Assembly: GCA_964494385.1 (NCBI GenBank)
Contig: CAZBSE010000008.1
Span: 1 to 60,180 of the forward strand
Length of the DNA: 60,180 nt
Source of the DNA: CAZBSE01 sp964494385
GTDB lineage: Bacteria; Actinomycetota; Humimicrobiia; Humimicrobiales; Humimicrobiaceae
Direction: 5' to 3'
Part shown: positions 26,744 to 35,731 of the stretch, in pieces
Position numbering within the stretch: position 1 is the first letter of the stretch
How the letters are laid out: every line of letters starts with the position of its first letter
Position numbers and translations under genes: made by a program
Notes under the pieces: generated by a model
What the model saw: the letters and a program-made list of their open reading frames with translations, nothing else
Told to the model about the DNA's origin: nothing
Database searches by the model: none

Positions 26744-27139
26744 TTATCTCTTGGAAAACTGGGGCTTTTTTCTAGCTTTTTTAAGGCCGTACTTTTTCCT
26801 CTCTTTAATTCTGGAATCCCGGACTAAAAATCCTTCCTTCTTTAGTATGGGCCTGTAATCTTCATTAATTTCTAAGAGTGCTTTTGAAATACCGTGACGT
26901 AATGCCCCCGCCTGTCCTGATACTCCGCCTCCTGATAAATCTACCATAATGTCATATGCGTTCTCTGTGTCAGTAAGTTTCAGAGGCTCTGTAATAATAG
27001 TTATAAGGGACTCTCTCTTAAAATATTCCTTAAAATCTCTGGAATTAACCAAGATTTTCCCTTTACCGGGAACTAATCTTACCCTGGCTACTGATTGTTT
27101 TCTCTTTCCAGTCGCACTATAAACTACATTTTTAACCAA
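26744..27139 (-). CDS. rpsI: 30S ribosomal protein S9
   Basis: Ribosomal protein S9, 131 residues. It has ATGKRKQSVARVRL near the start and ends in KKARKKPQFSKR, the basic tail that reaches the P-site tRNA. The start is TTG, with AAGGAG upstream. It follows rplM by 14 bases, the conserved L13-S9 pair. Confidence 0.97.
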   Translation of the reverse strand: MVKNVVYSATGKRKQSVARVRLVPGKGKILVNSRDFKEYFKRESLITIITEPLKLTDTENAYDIMVDLSGGGVSGQAGALRHGISKALLEINEDYRPILKKEGFLVRDSRIKERKKYGLKKARKKPQFSKR

Positions 27140-27153
27140 ATTAATTCTCCTTC

Positions 27154-27597
27154 TTATAGATCTATTTTTTCAGGTTTTTGGGCGCCGTGCGGGTTTTTTT
27201 CACCCTTATATATTTTTAATTTTTTAAGTATTTTCCTGCCTAAAATATTATGAGGAAGCATACCTTTTACTGCTTTCCTTATAACCGTTTCCGGTGATTT
27301 TTCCATCATCTCTCCCAGGCTGGTAACCTTAAGATTGCCAACATATCCAGAGTGCCTGTAATAATTTTTACCTGCAAGCTTATTACCTGTAACTTTTATC
27401 TTACCTGCATTTATGACTACTACAAAATCACCACAATCCAGATGCGGTGTAAAAGTTGGTTTATCCTTGCCTCTTAAAATTTTGGCTATCTCGGTGCATA
27501 AGCGTCCAAGATTCTTACCCGCGGCATCAACTAAAAACCACTTTCTTTTAATATCTTCTTTTTTTAAGTTAAATGTTTTGAGGCCAACATTTACCAT
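27154..27597 (-). CDS. rplM: 50S ribosomal protein L13
   Basis: Ribosomal protein L13, 147 residues, with WFLVDAAGKNLGRLCTEIAKIL, GDFVVVINAGKIKVTGNK, YRHSGYVGNLK and AVKGMLPHNILGR. GGAGGAAGTA precedes the ATG. It lies 12 bases after truA, the order found in Actinobacteria and Firmicutes. Confidence 0.97.
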   Translation of the reverse strand: MVNVGLKTFNLKKEDIKRKWFLVDAAGKNLGRLCTEIAKILRGKDKPTFTPHLDCGDFVVVINAGKIKVTGNKLAGKNYYRHSGYVGNLKVTSLGEMMEKSPETVIRKAVKGMLPHNILGRKILKKLKIYKGEKNPHGAQKPEKIDL

Positions 27598-27609
27598 TAC
27601 TTCCTCCGA

Positions 27610-28356
27610 TCACCTTAAATATTCAACCCTTGTAAGAAAAAGGCCCTTGGCCGGTACTATTTTACCGGCTAATTTTCTGTCTCTTTTTTCAAGAGCTTCA
27701 CTGATACTCTTCAGATTCCTTTTTCCTATTCCTACTTCAAGTATAGTCCCTACAAGAATTCTAACCATATTATATAAAAAAGAATTCGCTGTTATTTTAA
27801 AAATTATTATATCGTCAGCTGTTTTTTCTATTATAAATTTAAATACCTTTCTGACAGTATTGCCGCTCAAGCAGCTTGAGCTGCAAAAAGAACCAAAATC
27901 TTTTACTCCTAAAAATATCCTGGCTGCCCTTCTCATTAACCTGATATTCAGCTTTCTGGTTATAAGAATGCTAAATTTTTTTAAAAAAACACTCTGATAT
28001 TCTTTATTTACCACAAAATAATTGTACTCTCTTAAGCTGGCATTCTTTCTGGCATCAAAAGAGGGACTGACCTTTTCTATCTTGCTTACTGCAATATCAT
28101 CAGGAAGCAAACTATTTATAGACCATAAGATTCTAGGAACATCCAAATCCCTGCTATTTTTAAAATTTATCACCTGATACTTGGCATGAACTCCTGCATC
28201 AGTTCTTCCTGCATACCTAAAATTTACCTTTTCGTTTAAAACTGTGGAAAGAACTCTTATCAGTTCTCCCTGAACGGTGCTTGTTCCCTCAGGCTGTATT
28301 TGAAATCCGTTATAACCGGTTCCGTCATATTCTACTACAGCCATATAATTTTCCAT
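27610..28356 (-). CDS. truA: tRNA pseudouridine(38-40) synthase
   Basis: Makes pseudouridine at positions 38-40 of the tRNA anticodon arm. VEYDGTGYNGFQIQP opens the protein, the catalytic aspartate is in YAGRTDAGVHA, and the C-terminal NSFLYNMVRILVGTILEVG is typical. Length (248) is normal. It lies between rplQ and rplM as in many Gram-positive-type genomes. Confidence 0.96.
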   Translation of the reverse strand: MENYMAVVEYDGTGYNGFQIQPEGTSTVQGELIRVLSTVLNEKVNFRYAGRTDAGVHAKYQVINFKNSRDLDVPRILWSINSLLPDDIAVSKIEKVSPSFDARKNASLREYNYFVVNKEYQSVFLKKFSILITRKLNIRLMRRAARIFLGVKDFGSFCSSSCLSGNTVRKVFKFIIEKTADDIIIFKITANSFLYNMVRILVGTILEVGIGKRNLKSISEALEKRDRKLAGKIVPAKGLFLTRVEYLR

Positions 28357-28407
28357 AATCCTATGCCCAATAGTCTATAATTTTCAAATTAACATTATTA
28401 TCTGTCT

Positions 28408-28764
28408 TTATTTTGTAAGTAGTTCCATTATTACTAATTGAGCGCCATCCCCGGATCTGTTCTTATACTTAACGATTCTGGTAAATCCGCTGGACCTCTC
28501 ATATGTGCCCGGAACTATTTCATTAAACAATTTCCGTACCGCTTCAGTACTTGCCAGTAGTTTAATACAATTCCTTCTTGCTGCCAGATTATCCTTTTTA
28601 GCCATAGTTATTAATTTATCCACAAAACTTTTAAGATACTTGGCCCTTGCAACCGTAGTAGTTATTTTTCCATTTTCAAATAATGAAATGGCTAAATTCC
28701 TTATAATCGACTTTTGTTTACTGCTGCTGCCTCCTAGTCTTCTACCCTTCTTAGGTATTACCAT
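28408..28764 (-). CDS. rplQ: 50S ribosomal protein L17
   Basis: Ribosomal protein L17, 118 residues. RRLGGSSSKQKSIIRNLAISLFENGKITTT and the ending GFTRIVKYKNRSGDGAQLVIMEL match the family. CAGGAGAAA precedes the ATG. It follows rpoA by 19 bases in the alpha operon. Confidence 0.97.
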   Translation of the reverse strand: MVIPKKGRRLGGSSSKQKSIIRNLAISLFENGKITTTVARAKYLKSFVDKLITMAKKDNLAARRNCIKLLASTEAVRKLFNEIVPGTYERSSGFTRIVKYKNRSGDGAQLVIMELLTK

Positions 28765-28783
28765 GCTCTATTTCTCCTGTCTA

Positions 28784-29719
28784 TTACTTTTGCTTAAAGG
28801 ATAATCCCAGTTCTTTAACCTTATATTTTACTTCCTGAATAGATTTCTGACCAAAATTCCTGATATCAAGAAGCTCATCTTCGCTGTATTCCAATAGTTT
28901 TTCTACGGAATCAATCCCTTCCCTTTTAAGGCAATTGTACGCTCTTACTGAAAGTTCCAGCTCTTCTATGGAAGGATATTCCTGTTTTTTGTCTTCTTCT
29001 TCGATTTCTTCAAATATGGGTTCGTCTTTACCCTCTTTATCGGACAAATCAATCAGAAGCGACATATAATCATTTATAATTTTAGATGCCTGGCTTAAAG
29101 CATCTTCCGGCTTAACGCTGCCGTTAGTTTTTATATTTATGGAAAGTTTATCAAAGTTAGTCATCTGACCAACCCTTGTATTCTCTACCTTAAACTGAAC
29201 CAGTTTTACAGGTGAAAATATGGTATCTATGGGTATCACCCCCAGAGGCTCCCCCTCTACTGCATTCTCTTCAGCCGTCTTGTGCCCCTTATCTTTTTCA
29301 ATCCTCAGCTCAGCTTTTAGTTTTCCTTTTTTTGTTAATGTACAAATATGCCAGTCCGGATTCACTATTTCTACTTCCGAGGATAATTTTATGTTCGAAG
29401 CTTTTACATCTGCCGGACCTTTTTTTTCAAATTTTAACAATACCGGTTCATCACCTTCTATTCTAAATACAATTCCCTTAAGATTGGCAATGAATTCTAT
29501 CATATCCTCTTTCATTCCTTCCAGCGCTGTAAATTCATGCATGGTATTTTCAACCCTTATTCTTGTAATACCCACTCCTTCTATTGATGAGAGCAGAACC
29601 CTCCTGATTGAATTACCCAGAGTCTGACCAAAGCCTCTCTCCAAAGGCTCGATTATGAATTCACCTGTAAAATCATCTTTATGCTTAACACTTACATTAG
29701 GTTTATGCATCTTTAGCAA
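28784..29719 (-). CDS. rpoA: RNA polymerase alpha subunit
   Basis: RNA polymerase alpha, 311 residues. The N-terminal assembly domain has EPLERGFGQTLGNSIRRVLLSS and GVGITRIRVENTMHEF; the C-terminal domain (about 240-305) has ELELSVRAYNCLKREGIDSVEKLL and RNFGQKSIQEV, the part that contacts promoter UP elements and activators. The linker is acidic. The start is TTG at 29719, eight bases after AGGAGGT; the in-frame ATG at 29710 is too far from that site. Confidence 0.97.
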   Translation of the reverse strand: MLKMHKPNVSVKHKDDFTGEFIIEPLERGFGQTLGNSIRRVLLSSIEGVGITRIRVENTMHEFTALEGMKEDMIEFIANLKGIVFRIEGDEPVLLKFEKKGPADVKASNIKLSSEVEIVNPDWHICTLTKKGKLKAELRIEKDKGHKTAEENAVEGEPLGVIPIDTIFSPVKLVQFKVENTRVGQMTNFDKLSINIKTNGSVKPEDALSQASKIINDYMSLLIDLSDKEGKDEPIFEEIEEEDKKQEYPSIEELELSVRAYNCLKREGIDSVEKLLEYSEDELLDIRNFGQKSIQEVKYKVKELGLSFKQK

Positions 29720-29753
29720 TTTTTATTACCTCCTAAAGAAAAGAATACTCAAA

Positions 29754-30380
29754 TTATTTAGAATATAACTCTACTATTATTCGTTCATTAATAGGGACTT
29801 TTATTTCATCACGTTCAGGATATCTTAACAGTTTACCCTTTAAATTATCCGGATCGACCTCAAGCCATTCAGGTATAGTCAGGCTGCCGGCACTTTCTTT
29901 TGCTTCCAGCACAGGTACTATTTCTTTACTGGCTGGTGCAATGCTTACCTCCTGGCCTTCTTTTAACTGATATGAAGGTTTATCAACTTTCCTGTCGTTA
30001 ACCATAACATGACCATGGCTGATTAACTGCCTGGTCTGAGCTCTGGATGTGGCTAAACCCATCATATAAACAACATTATCAAGCCTGGTCTCCAGTAATT
30101 GAAGCAATACTTCTCCGGTAACCCCCTTTTTCCTTACTGCTTTTTTATAATAATTTCTAAACTGTTGCTCCAGTACTCCGTAATATCTTTTGGCCTTTTG
30201 TTTCTCTCTCAACTGGGTATAATACTCAGTTTGCATCGTTCTTCTTTTTGCCCTCTGTCCGGGAACATAGGGCTTTTTTTCTATTGCACATTTATCAGTA
30301 ATGCATCTCTGTCCTTTTAAGAATAATTTCTCCCCTTCTCTTCTACACTGCTTGCATTTTGATCCTTTAATATCAGTCAT
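29754..30380 (-). CDS. rpsD: 30S ribosomal protein S4 (zinc-binding form)
   Basis: Ribosomal protein S4, 208 residues, a primary 16S rRNA binder. The N-terminus has CKQC and a second pair in GQRCITDKC, which form the zinc site of the cysteine-containing S4 type. The S4 RNA-binding domain (RLDNVVYMMGLATSRAQTRQLISHGHVMVN) is intact. TAAGGAGC precedes the ATG. Confidence 0.97.
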   Translation of the reverse strand: MTDIKGSKCKQCRREGEKLFLKGQRCITDKCAIEKKPYVPGQRAKRRTMQTEYYTQLREKQKAKRYYGVLEQQFRNYYKKAVRKKGVTGEVLLQLLETRLDNVVYMMGLATSRAQTRQLISHGHVMVNDRKVDKPSYQLKEGQEVSIAPASKEIVPVLEAKESAGSLTIPEWLEVDPDNLKGKLLRYPERDEIKVPINERIIVELYSK

Positions 30381-30406
30381 TTATTACTGCTCCTTATTTT
30401 AACTTT

Positions 30407-30805
30407 TTAGACTCTTCGTCTCTTTGACGGCCTGCACCCGTTATGGGGCACCGGAGTAACGTCTATTATACTGCCAATTTCCAGCCCCGCCGCCTGGAGG
30501 GACCTTACAGCCGTTTCCCTGCCCGAACCAACGCCCTTAACTCTCACATCTACTTTAGCAACTCCATGTTCCTGGGCATTTCTGGCTACTGCGGTAGCAG
30601 TTATTTGAGCGGCAAAAGGGGTGCTTTTTCTCGAACCCCTAAAACCCTGACCCCCGGCACTGCCCCAGGCAATGGTATTTCCGTTTAAATCGGTTATATT
30701 TACTATAGTATTGTTAAAGGTAGATTGAATATGAGCAATCCCATAAGGTATATTTTTTCTTTCTTTATTTTTAACTCTTTTTTTAACAGTAGCTTTTTTA
30801 GCCAA
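30407..30805 (-). CDS. rpsK: 30S ribosomal protein S11
   Basis: Ribosomal protein S11, 132 residues. Basic N-terminus, then GIAHIQSTFNNTIVNITDLNGN, SAGGQGFRGSRKSTPFAAQ and the C-terminal DVTPVPHNGCRPSKRRRV. The start codon is TTG, five bases after AGGGGG. Confidence 0.97.
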   Translation of the reverse strand: MAKKATVKKRVKNKERKNIPYGIAHIQSTFNNTIVNITDLNGNTIAWGSAGGQGFRGSRKSTPFAAQITATAVARNAQEHGVAKVDVRVKGVGSGRETAVRSLQAAGLEIGSIIDVTPVPHNGCRPSKRRRV

Positions 30806-30823
30806 ACTTACCCCCTGTAACTT

Positions 30824-31201
30824 TTATGATGACGGACTTTTTCTCACACCAACACCTCTTTTTCTGCCTTTTCTGGTTCTGGCATTAGTATGAGTTCTCT
30901 GGCCCCTAACCGGAAGGCCCCTCTTATGTCTTATTCCCCTGTAAGAATTTATTTCGATTAATCTTTTTATATTCTGACTGACTTCTCTTCTCAGATCTCC
31001 TTCAATGGTACAGTCATTTTCTATGCATTCCCTTATCTTTACCAGTTCGTCTTCGCTGAGATCCTTGGTTTTTATACTCTTTTTAATATTTAATTTATCC
31101 AGTATTTTTTCCGCTGTCGATCTTCCGATGCCATAAATATAAGTTAGAGATATACAAATATGTTTATCATTCGGTATATCAACGCCTGAAATCCTTACCA
31201 A
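30824..31201 (-). CDS. rpsM: 30S ribosomal protein S13
   Basis: Ribosomal protein S13, 125 residues, contacting the 50S subunit. RISGVDIPNDK, LTYIYGIGRSTAEKIL and RGIRHKRGLPVRGQRTHTNARTRKG are present. The start is TTG after GGAGG. Confidence 0.97.
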   Translation of the reverse strand: MVRISGVDIPNDKHICISLTYIYGIGRSTAEKILDKLNIKKSIKTKDLSEDELVKIRECIENDCTIEGDLRREVSQNIKRLIEINSYRGIRHKRGLPVRGQRTHTNARTRKGRKRGVGVRKSPSS

Positions 31202-31213
31202 TTGAAAACCTCC

Positions 31214-31327
31214 TTAACCCTGTCTTTGCTTATGACGGGGGTTTTTACAAATAATAATAACTTTTCCTTCTCTTTTTATAACCCTGCAGCTTTTACATAT
31301 TCTTTTGACTGATGGTTTGACTTTCAT
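31214..31327 (-). CDS. rpmJ: 50S ribosomal protein L36
   Basis: Ribosomal protein L36, 37 residues, found by reading the gap between infA and rpsM. It reads MKVKPSVKRICKSCRVIKRE and onward to ICKNPRHKQRQG, with the zinc ligands C11, C14, C27 and H32 of the standard zinc-binding form. Its place between infA and rpsM is the usual one. Confidence 0.97.
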   Translation of the reverse strand: MKVKPSVKRICKSCRVIKREGKVIIICKNPRHKQRQG

Positions 31328-31386
31328 TGCCGTTCCTTCTTCTCTTTATATTGCTTTCACTATTTAAATACCTGAATATAGTATAA

Positions 31387-31608
31387 TTACTTCTTTCTGA
31401 AAGTAATTCTTCCTCTATTTAAATCATAAGGTGATATTTCTAATTTAACTGTATCTCCGGGTAAAATTTTTATATAATGCATTCTCATCTTTCCCGAGAT
31501 ATGAGCCAATACCTTATGGCCATTTTCAAGCTCTACCCTGAACATAGCATTAGGAAGTGCTTCTAAAATAGTTCCCTCGGTTTCAATTATTCCTTCTTTT
31601 TTAGAAAT
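31387..31608 (-). CDS. infA: Translation initiation factor IF-1
   Basis: IF-1, an S1-like OB-fold factor that binds the ribosomal A site during initiation. GIIETEGTILEALPNAMFRV, GHKVLAHISGKMRMHYI and SPYDLNRGRITFR are present. Starts are unclear. AGGAGG at 31617-31622 lies eight bases before an ATT at 31608, which gives MSKKEGIIETEG, 73 residues, exactly the family form. A TTG at 31614 is only two bases from that site and a TTG at 31629 lies before it with no site of its own. I use the ATT, with low confidence in that detail. Confidence 0.93.
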   Translation of the reverse strand: MSKKEGIIETEGTILEALPNAMFRVELENGHKVLAHISGKMRMHYIKILPGDTVKLEISPYDLNRGRITFRKK

Positions 31609-31705
31609 CTCCAATCCCTCCTGTGCCAATATTTTAAATTTAAAAATAACGCAAATAAGTAGGTTATCAAAAAAAACCTGGCATGTCTACAAAATTTTAT
31701 TGCCT

Positions 31706-32470
31706 CTAAGCCCTGGTCAATATCAAAGGGCCGTTTTCCGTAATTGCTACCGTGTCCTCGAAGTGGCATGAAAGTTTCCTGTCACTTGTTACCACGGTCC
31801 ACAGATCATTCATTATTTCAACACCGCTGCTTCCCTGATTGAACATGGGTTCTATTGCTAAAACCATGCCTTTCTTTAAAACAGGTCCCTGTCCCGGTGG
31901 TCCGTAATTTAAAATCGGCGGGTCTTCATGCATTTTTCTTCCAATCCCATGGCCTACAAAATCCTTCACTACTGCAAACCCGTCTCTGCCGGCCCTGGTT
32001 TCAATTTCATTTGATATATCTGATAATCTGTTTCCCATCACACACTTCTCTATGCTTCTATTAAGCGAGTCTCTGGTAGCGCTCCATAATCTTTCGGCAG
32101 TTTTACTTATATTCCCAACCTTGAAAGTTCGTGCGGCATCTCCGTGAAAACCGTTTATTCTTACCCCAACATCCACGGAGACCAAGTCTCCGTCTTTTAT
32201 GACCCTTTTGCCCGGAATACCATGAACTACTTCCTCATTAATTGATACGCAAACACTGCTGGGAAAAGGTCTTTTACTGATTTTTCCCTTATAACCTTTA
32301 AAGGCAGGAACCGCCTTCTCTATTACTATAATCTCCTCGGCTATTCTGTCTATATATCCAGTAGTAATACCGGGTTTTATAATTTCTTCTATTTTTGATA
32401 AAACTTTGGCTACAATTCTACCAGCTTCCTGCATTAATTTAATCTCAGCCGCTGATTTGCATATTATCAT
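31706..32470 (-). CDS. map: Methionine aminopeptidase, type I
   Basis: Removes N-terminal methionine from new proteins. Metal ligands are seen in VSVDVGVRINGFHGDAART (two Asp), GHGIGRKMHEDPP (His), IEPMFN (Glu) and FEDTVAITENGP (Glu). Length (254) fits type I without an N-terminal extension. Its ATG overlaps the adk stop (ATGA), which shows translational coupling. Confidence 0.96.
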   Translation of the reverse strand: MIICKSAAEIKLMQEAGRIVAKVLSKIEEIIKPGITTGYIDRIAEEIIVIEKAVPAFKGYKGKISKRPFPSSVCVSINEEVVHGIPGKRVIKDGDLVSVDVGVRINGFHGDAARTFKVGNISKTAERLWSATRDSLNRSIEKCVMGNRLSDISNEIETRAGRDGFAVVKDFVGHGIGRKMHEDPPILNYGPPGQGPVLKKGMVLAIEPMFNQGSSGVEIMNDLWTVVTSDRKLSCHFEDTVAITENGPLILTRA

Positions 32471-33099
32471 AAAAATTCCATTATCCTTTCGGTTATTTCT
32501 TTCTTGTCCCCGGAACCATTGATATTCACCAATAGCCCTTTACCGGCATAAAAATCAACAAGAGGTTTGGTTTCTTTTTCGTACACTTTCAACCTGTGCT
32601 CTATAACTTCCGCACTATCATCTTTTCTCTTTACTAAATCCCCGTTACATTCGGGACACTTTAAATTAACATTATTATCGTCTTTATTGAATACACGCCT
32701 GCACACACTGCATGTCACTCTTTTAGACAATCTTTCAATCACTTCCTTATTATCAACAACTATATTTATTACCTTGTCCAGCTTAATTCCCAGCTGGTCC
32801 AGCATATTTGAAAACATTTTTGCCTGTTCTAGATTTCGCGGAAAACCATCCATTAAAAACCCATTTTCCGACTTGCCGCCGGCTATAATATTCTTTATTA
32901 TTTCAATTATTATTTCATCCGGAACAAGCTTCCCGCTCTCTACAAACTTAACTGCCTTTTTTCCCAGCGCAGATTCTTTCTTTATTTCACTCCTTAAAAT
33001 TTCTCCTGTCGAAATATGCCGGATATTCAACTTCTTAGAAATTACTTTTGCCTGGGTCCCCTTTCCGGCACCAGGTGCACCTAGCAATACTATGTTCAC
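32467..33099 (-). CDS. adk: Adenylate kinase (zinc-LID form)
   Basis: Converts ATP and AMP to two ADP. P-loop GAPGAGKGTQ, AMP-site RHISTGEILR and DGFPRNLEQA are present. The LID domain carries CSVCRR and CPEC pairs, a structural zinc site typical of Gram-positive-type kinases. Length 210. Starts with GTG that overlaps the secY stop (GTGA). Confidence 0.96.
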   Translation of the reverse strand: MNIVLLGAPGAGKGTQAKVISKKLNIRHISTGEILRSEIKKESALGKKAVKFVESGKLVPDEIIIEIIKNIIAGGKSENGFLMDGFPRNLEQAKMFSNMLDQLGIKLDKVINIVVDNKEVIERLSKRVTCSVCRRVFNKDDNNVNLKCPECNGDLVKRKDDSAEVIEHRLKVYEKETKPLVDFYAGKGLLVNINGSGDKKEITERIMEFL

Positions 33100-34358
33100 T
33101 TCAGGAATCCTTCGTAATCTCTCATGGTAAGCTGGGATTCCAGCTGCCTCATGGTATCAAGGGCAACACCTACTGCAATAAGTATGGATGTTCCGCCAAA
33201 TCTAAAAGGTATATTCAAATAATTAATTAACAGCTCAGGAAGAAGAGCGATTATAGCCAAAAATACAGCACCGGGTAATGTAATCCTGTTTAAAATATTG
33301 GTTAAGTAATCCGCAGTATTTTTCCCGGGTCGCAGTCCCGGTATGAATCCTCCGTATCTTCTCAGATTATCCGCAGTATCCAGTGGATTAAAGGTAATCG
33401 CAGTATAAAAGTAAGCAAATATAATAATAAGAACAGAATAAACAATAGCATATATCGGATTAATCCGACCTTCTATTGTGGGGCTTAATGCATTGGCAAA
33501 TGACTGGATCCATCTATTTGGAATAAATTGTGCAATTGTGGTAGGAAAAAGCACAAAAGCTATAGCCAGAATTATTGGCATTACTCCGGACTGATTAACT
33601 TTAAGAGGTATATAAGTACTCTGTCCTCCAAAAACTTTCCTTCCCACGATTCGTTTTGCATACTGAACAGGTATTTTTCTCTCACCCTGCTGTATAAGTA
33701 TTATGGCTATAATTAAACCAATAGAAAATACTGCAAAAATGGCTAGAAAGAAGTAATTGGCACCTCTCAGCCTAAATAAACTTATAAACTGACCCGGTAT
33801 TCTTGAAATAATATTGGCAAAAATTATAAGTGAAATCCCGTTTCCTATTCCATGAATATTTATAAGTTCCCCCAGCCACATTATCAGTGTTGTTCCTGCA
33901 ACCAGTGTGATAATGATCAAGGACACATTCATAAAATTAAAATTCTCTATTGCCCCATAATTTTTAAAGAAAAAAACCATCGCTGTTGATTGAATAAGAG
34001 CAAGCGCTACAGTCGTATATCGCACTATTTGATTTATCTTCCTCCGGCCTGTTTCTCCTTCCTTTGCCAGCTGTTCCAATTTTGGAATCACCGCCTGGAG
34101 CAGCTGCATTATGATTGAAGAAGTTATATAGGGCATAATGCCAAGAGTGAATACCGCAAATCTACCCAATGCCCCTCCGGAAAATAAATCCATCATGCCC
34201 ATCATTCCGGTTTGAACCTGTTCCATGATCCTGGTGGTATCTACTCCCGGTATAGTGATATTGGCCCCAAATCTATAAATAGCCAGAATACCGATTGTGA
34301 ATAATATTCTATTTCTAACTTCTTTTATCCTGAAAGCATTTAAAACAGCCCTAAACAT
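33096..34358 (-). CDS. secY: Protein translocase subunit SecY
   Basis: Channel of the Sec translocon, 420 residues with ten predicted membrane helices. Typical segments: GVDTTRIMEQ, FSGGALGRFAVFTLGIMPYITSSIIMQLL, YAKRIVGRKVFGGQSTYIPLKVNQSGVMPIIFA-like, and GGFIPGLRPGKNTADYL. Its ATG overlaps the rplO stop. It pairs with SecE encoded at 59.1 kb. Confidence 0.97.
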   Translation of the reverse strand: MFRAVLNAFRIKEVRNRILFTIGILAIYRFGANITIPGVDTTRIMEQVQTGMMGMMDLFSGGALGRFAVFTLGIMPYITSSIIMQLLQAVIPKLEQLAKEGETGRRKINQIVRYTTVALALIQSTAMVFFFKNYGAIENFNFMNVSLIIITLVAGTTLIMWLGELINIHGIGNGISLIIFANIISRIPGQFISLFRLRGANYFFLAIFAVFSIGLIIAIILIQQGERKIPVQYAKRIVGRKVFGGQSTYIPLKVNQSGVMPIILAIAFVLFPTTIAQFIPNRWIQSFANALSPTIEGRINPIYAIVYSVLIIIFAYFYTAITFNPLDTADNLRRYGGFIPGLRPGKNTADYLTNILNRITLPGAVFLAIIALLPELLINYLNIPFRFGGTSILIAVGVALDTMRQLESQLTMRDYEGFLK

Positions 34359-34798
34359 TAAACCGCCTCCGCTTTCCCGCCAGCCTTTTCAATTTTGGCC
34401 TTGGCGCTTGTGCTGAAATAACTGGCTTTAACAGTTATTTTCTTTGTTAATTTGCCGTTGCCCAATATTTTTACCGGATTTGATTTTTTTACGATCAGGC
34501 CATTTTTTTCTAAAAATTCATAGTCGATGACACTATCATCTTCAAACTTTTCTAATTGCCATATATTTATTATATTATTTATTTTTTTCCTTGTATTTTT
34601 AAAACCTCTAAGATGCGGCAATCTCCTCTGAAGCGGCATCTGGCCACCTTCAAATCCTATTCTGGTCTTGCCGCCCGAACGGGCCAGCTGTCCTTTGCTG
34701 CCTCTTCCGCTGGTGGTCCCATGGCCAGAACCATTTCCTCTCCCTACTCTTTTTCTTTTTTTTATAGACTTAGGAGCTTTCAAATCGCTAAGTTTCAT
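34358..34798 (-). CDS. rplO: 50S ribosomal protein L15
   Basis: Ribosomal protein L15, 146 residues. Glycine-rich start KRVGRGNGSGHGTTSGRGSKGQ, then GGQMPLQRRLPHLRGF. It follows rpsE by 37 bases, with no rpmD gene between them, where L30 is usually encoded. TGGAGGAAGGAAATA precedes the ATG. Confidence 0.97.
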   Translation of the reverse strand: MKLSDLKAPKSIKKRKRVGRGNGSGHGTTSGRGSKGQLARSGGKTRIGFEGGQMPLQRRLPHLRGFKNTRKKINNIINIWQLEKFEDDSVIDYEFLEKNGLIVKKSNPVKILGNGKLTKKITVKASYFSTSAKAKIEKAGGKAEAV

Positions 34799-34835
34799 TA
34801 TTTCCTTCCTCCAATATTACCTGAGCATCCAATTT

Positions 34836-35330
34836 TTATTTCGTTTTTGATTCTATGCCCCGCATATTGGAAACCTGTTCCGGTGTTTTAAGCATTTTAA
34901 GGCCGCTAACCGTAGCATTAACTATATTTAAAGCATTGGCGCTTCCCAATGATTTTGTAAGAATGTCCTTAACACCCGCAAGCTCCATTATTATCCTTAC
35001 AGGGCCGCCTGCAATTACTCCTTTTCCATGTGAGGCTGGTTTCATAAATACATGGCCCGCCCCGAACCGGCCGTCAACTGTATAGGGTATTGTCCCGTCA
35101 ATAAGCGGTACTTTAAACATATTTTTCTTTGCATTATTGATACCTTTCTGGATTGCAGTTGAAACTTCATTGGCTTTACCAAAACCAATACCGACCATAC
35201 CATTCATATCGCCAACTGCAACCAGTGCGCTGAAGCTAAACCTTCTTCCGCCCTTGACCACTTTTGCTACTCTATTTATCTTTATAACTTTTTCATTTAA
35301 TTCCGTATCCTTAGAAATATCAGCCACCAA
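34836..35330 (-). CDS. rpsE: 30S ribosomal protein S5
   Basis: Ribosomal protein S5, 164 residues, involved in decoding fidelity. RVAKVVKGGRRFSFSALVAVGD and VGIGFGKANEVSTAIQKG form the RNA-binding part; GAGHVFMKPASHGKGVIAGGPVR follows. The start is GTG, seven bases after AAGGAGG. Confidence 0.97.
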   Translation of the reverse strand: MVADISKDTELNEKVIKINRVAKVVKGGRRFSFSALVAVGDMNGMVGIGFGKANEVSTAIQKGINNAKKNMFKVPLIDGTIPYTVDGRFGAGHVFMKPASHGKGVIAGGPVRIIMELAGVKDILTKSLGSANALNIVNATVSGLKMLKTPEQVSNMRGIESKTK

Positions 35331-35351
35331 ACATCCTCCTTAAAAACAGGG

Positions 35352-35714
35352 TTAAAATTTTAATCCGCCTTTTCTTGCACCTTCAGCCAGAGCTTTTACT
35401 CTGCCGTGATATTTATAACCGCTTCTATCAAAAACTACTTCTTCTATTTTCTTACTTTTTGCTTTTTCGGCCAGAGCTTCTCCGGCTTTGAAACTTATAT
35501 CAATTTTACCCTTGCCTTCATCTTTACCTTTAATATTTTTACTGGAAATACCAAATAACATCTTACCGGCGCTATCATCTATTATTTGGCCATAAATATG
35601 TTTATTGCTTCTGTAAACAGCAAGTCTCAAACGGCTGCTGTTTCTTTCAATCTTGTGCCTGCTTCTTATTTTTCTTCTTATGCTTCTATCCTTTTTTTCA
35701 AATTTATTCTTCAT
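35352..35714 (-). CDS. rplR: 50S ribosomal protein L18
   Basis: Ribosomal protein L18, 120 residues, binding 5S rRNA. RLAVYRSNKHIYGQIIDD, GEALAEKAKSKKIEEVVFDR and GRVKALAEGARKGGLKF are present. I chose the ATG at 35714, after GGGAG, rather than the ATG four codons upstream, which overlaps that site. Confidence 0.96.
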   Translation of the reverse strand: MKNKFEKKDRSIRRKIRSRHKIERNSSRLRLAVYRSNKHIYGQIIDDSAGKMLFGISSKNIKGKDEGKGKIDISFKAGEALAEKAKSKKIEEVVFDRSGYKYHGRVKALAEGARKGGLKF

Positions 35715-35731
35715 AAAATCTCCCATAGCTA

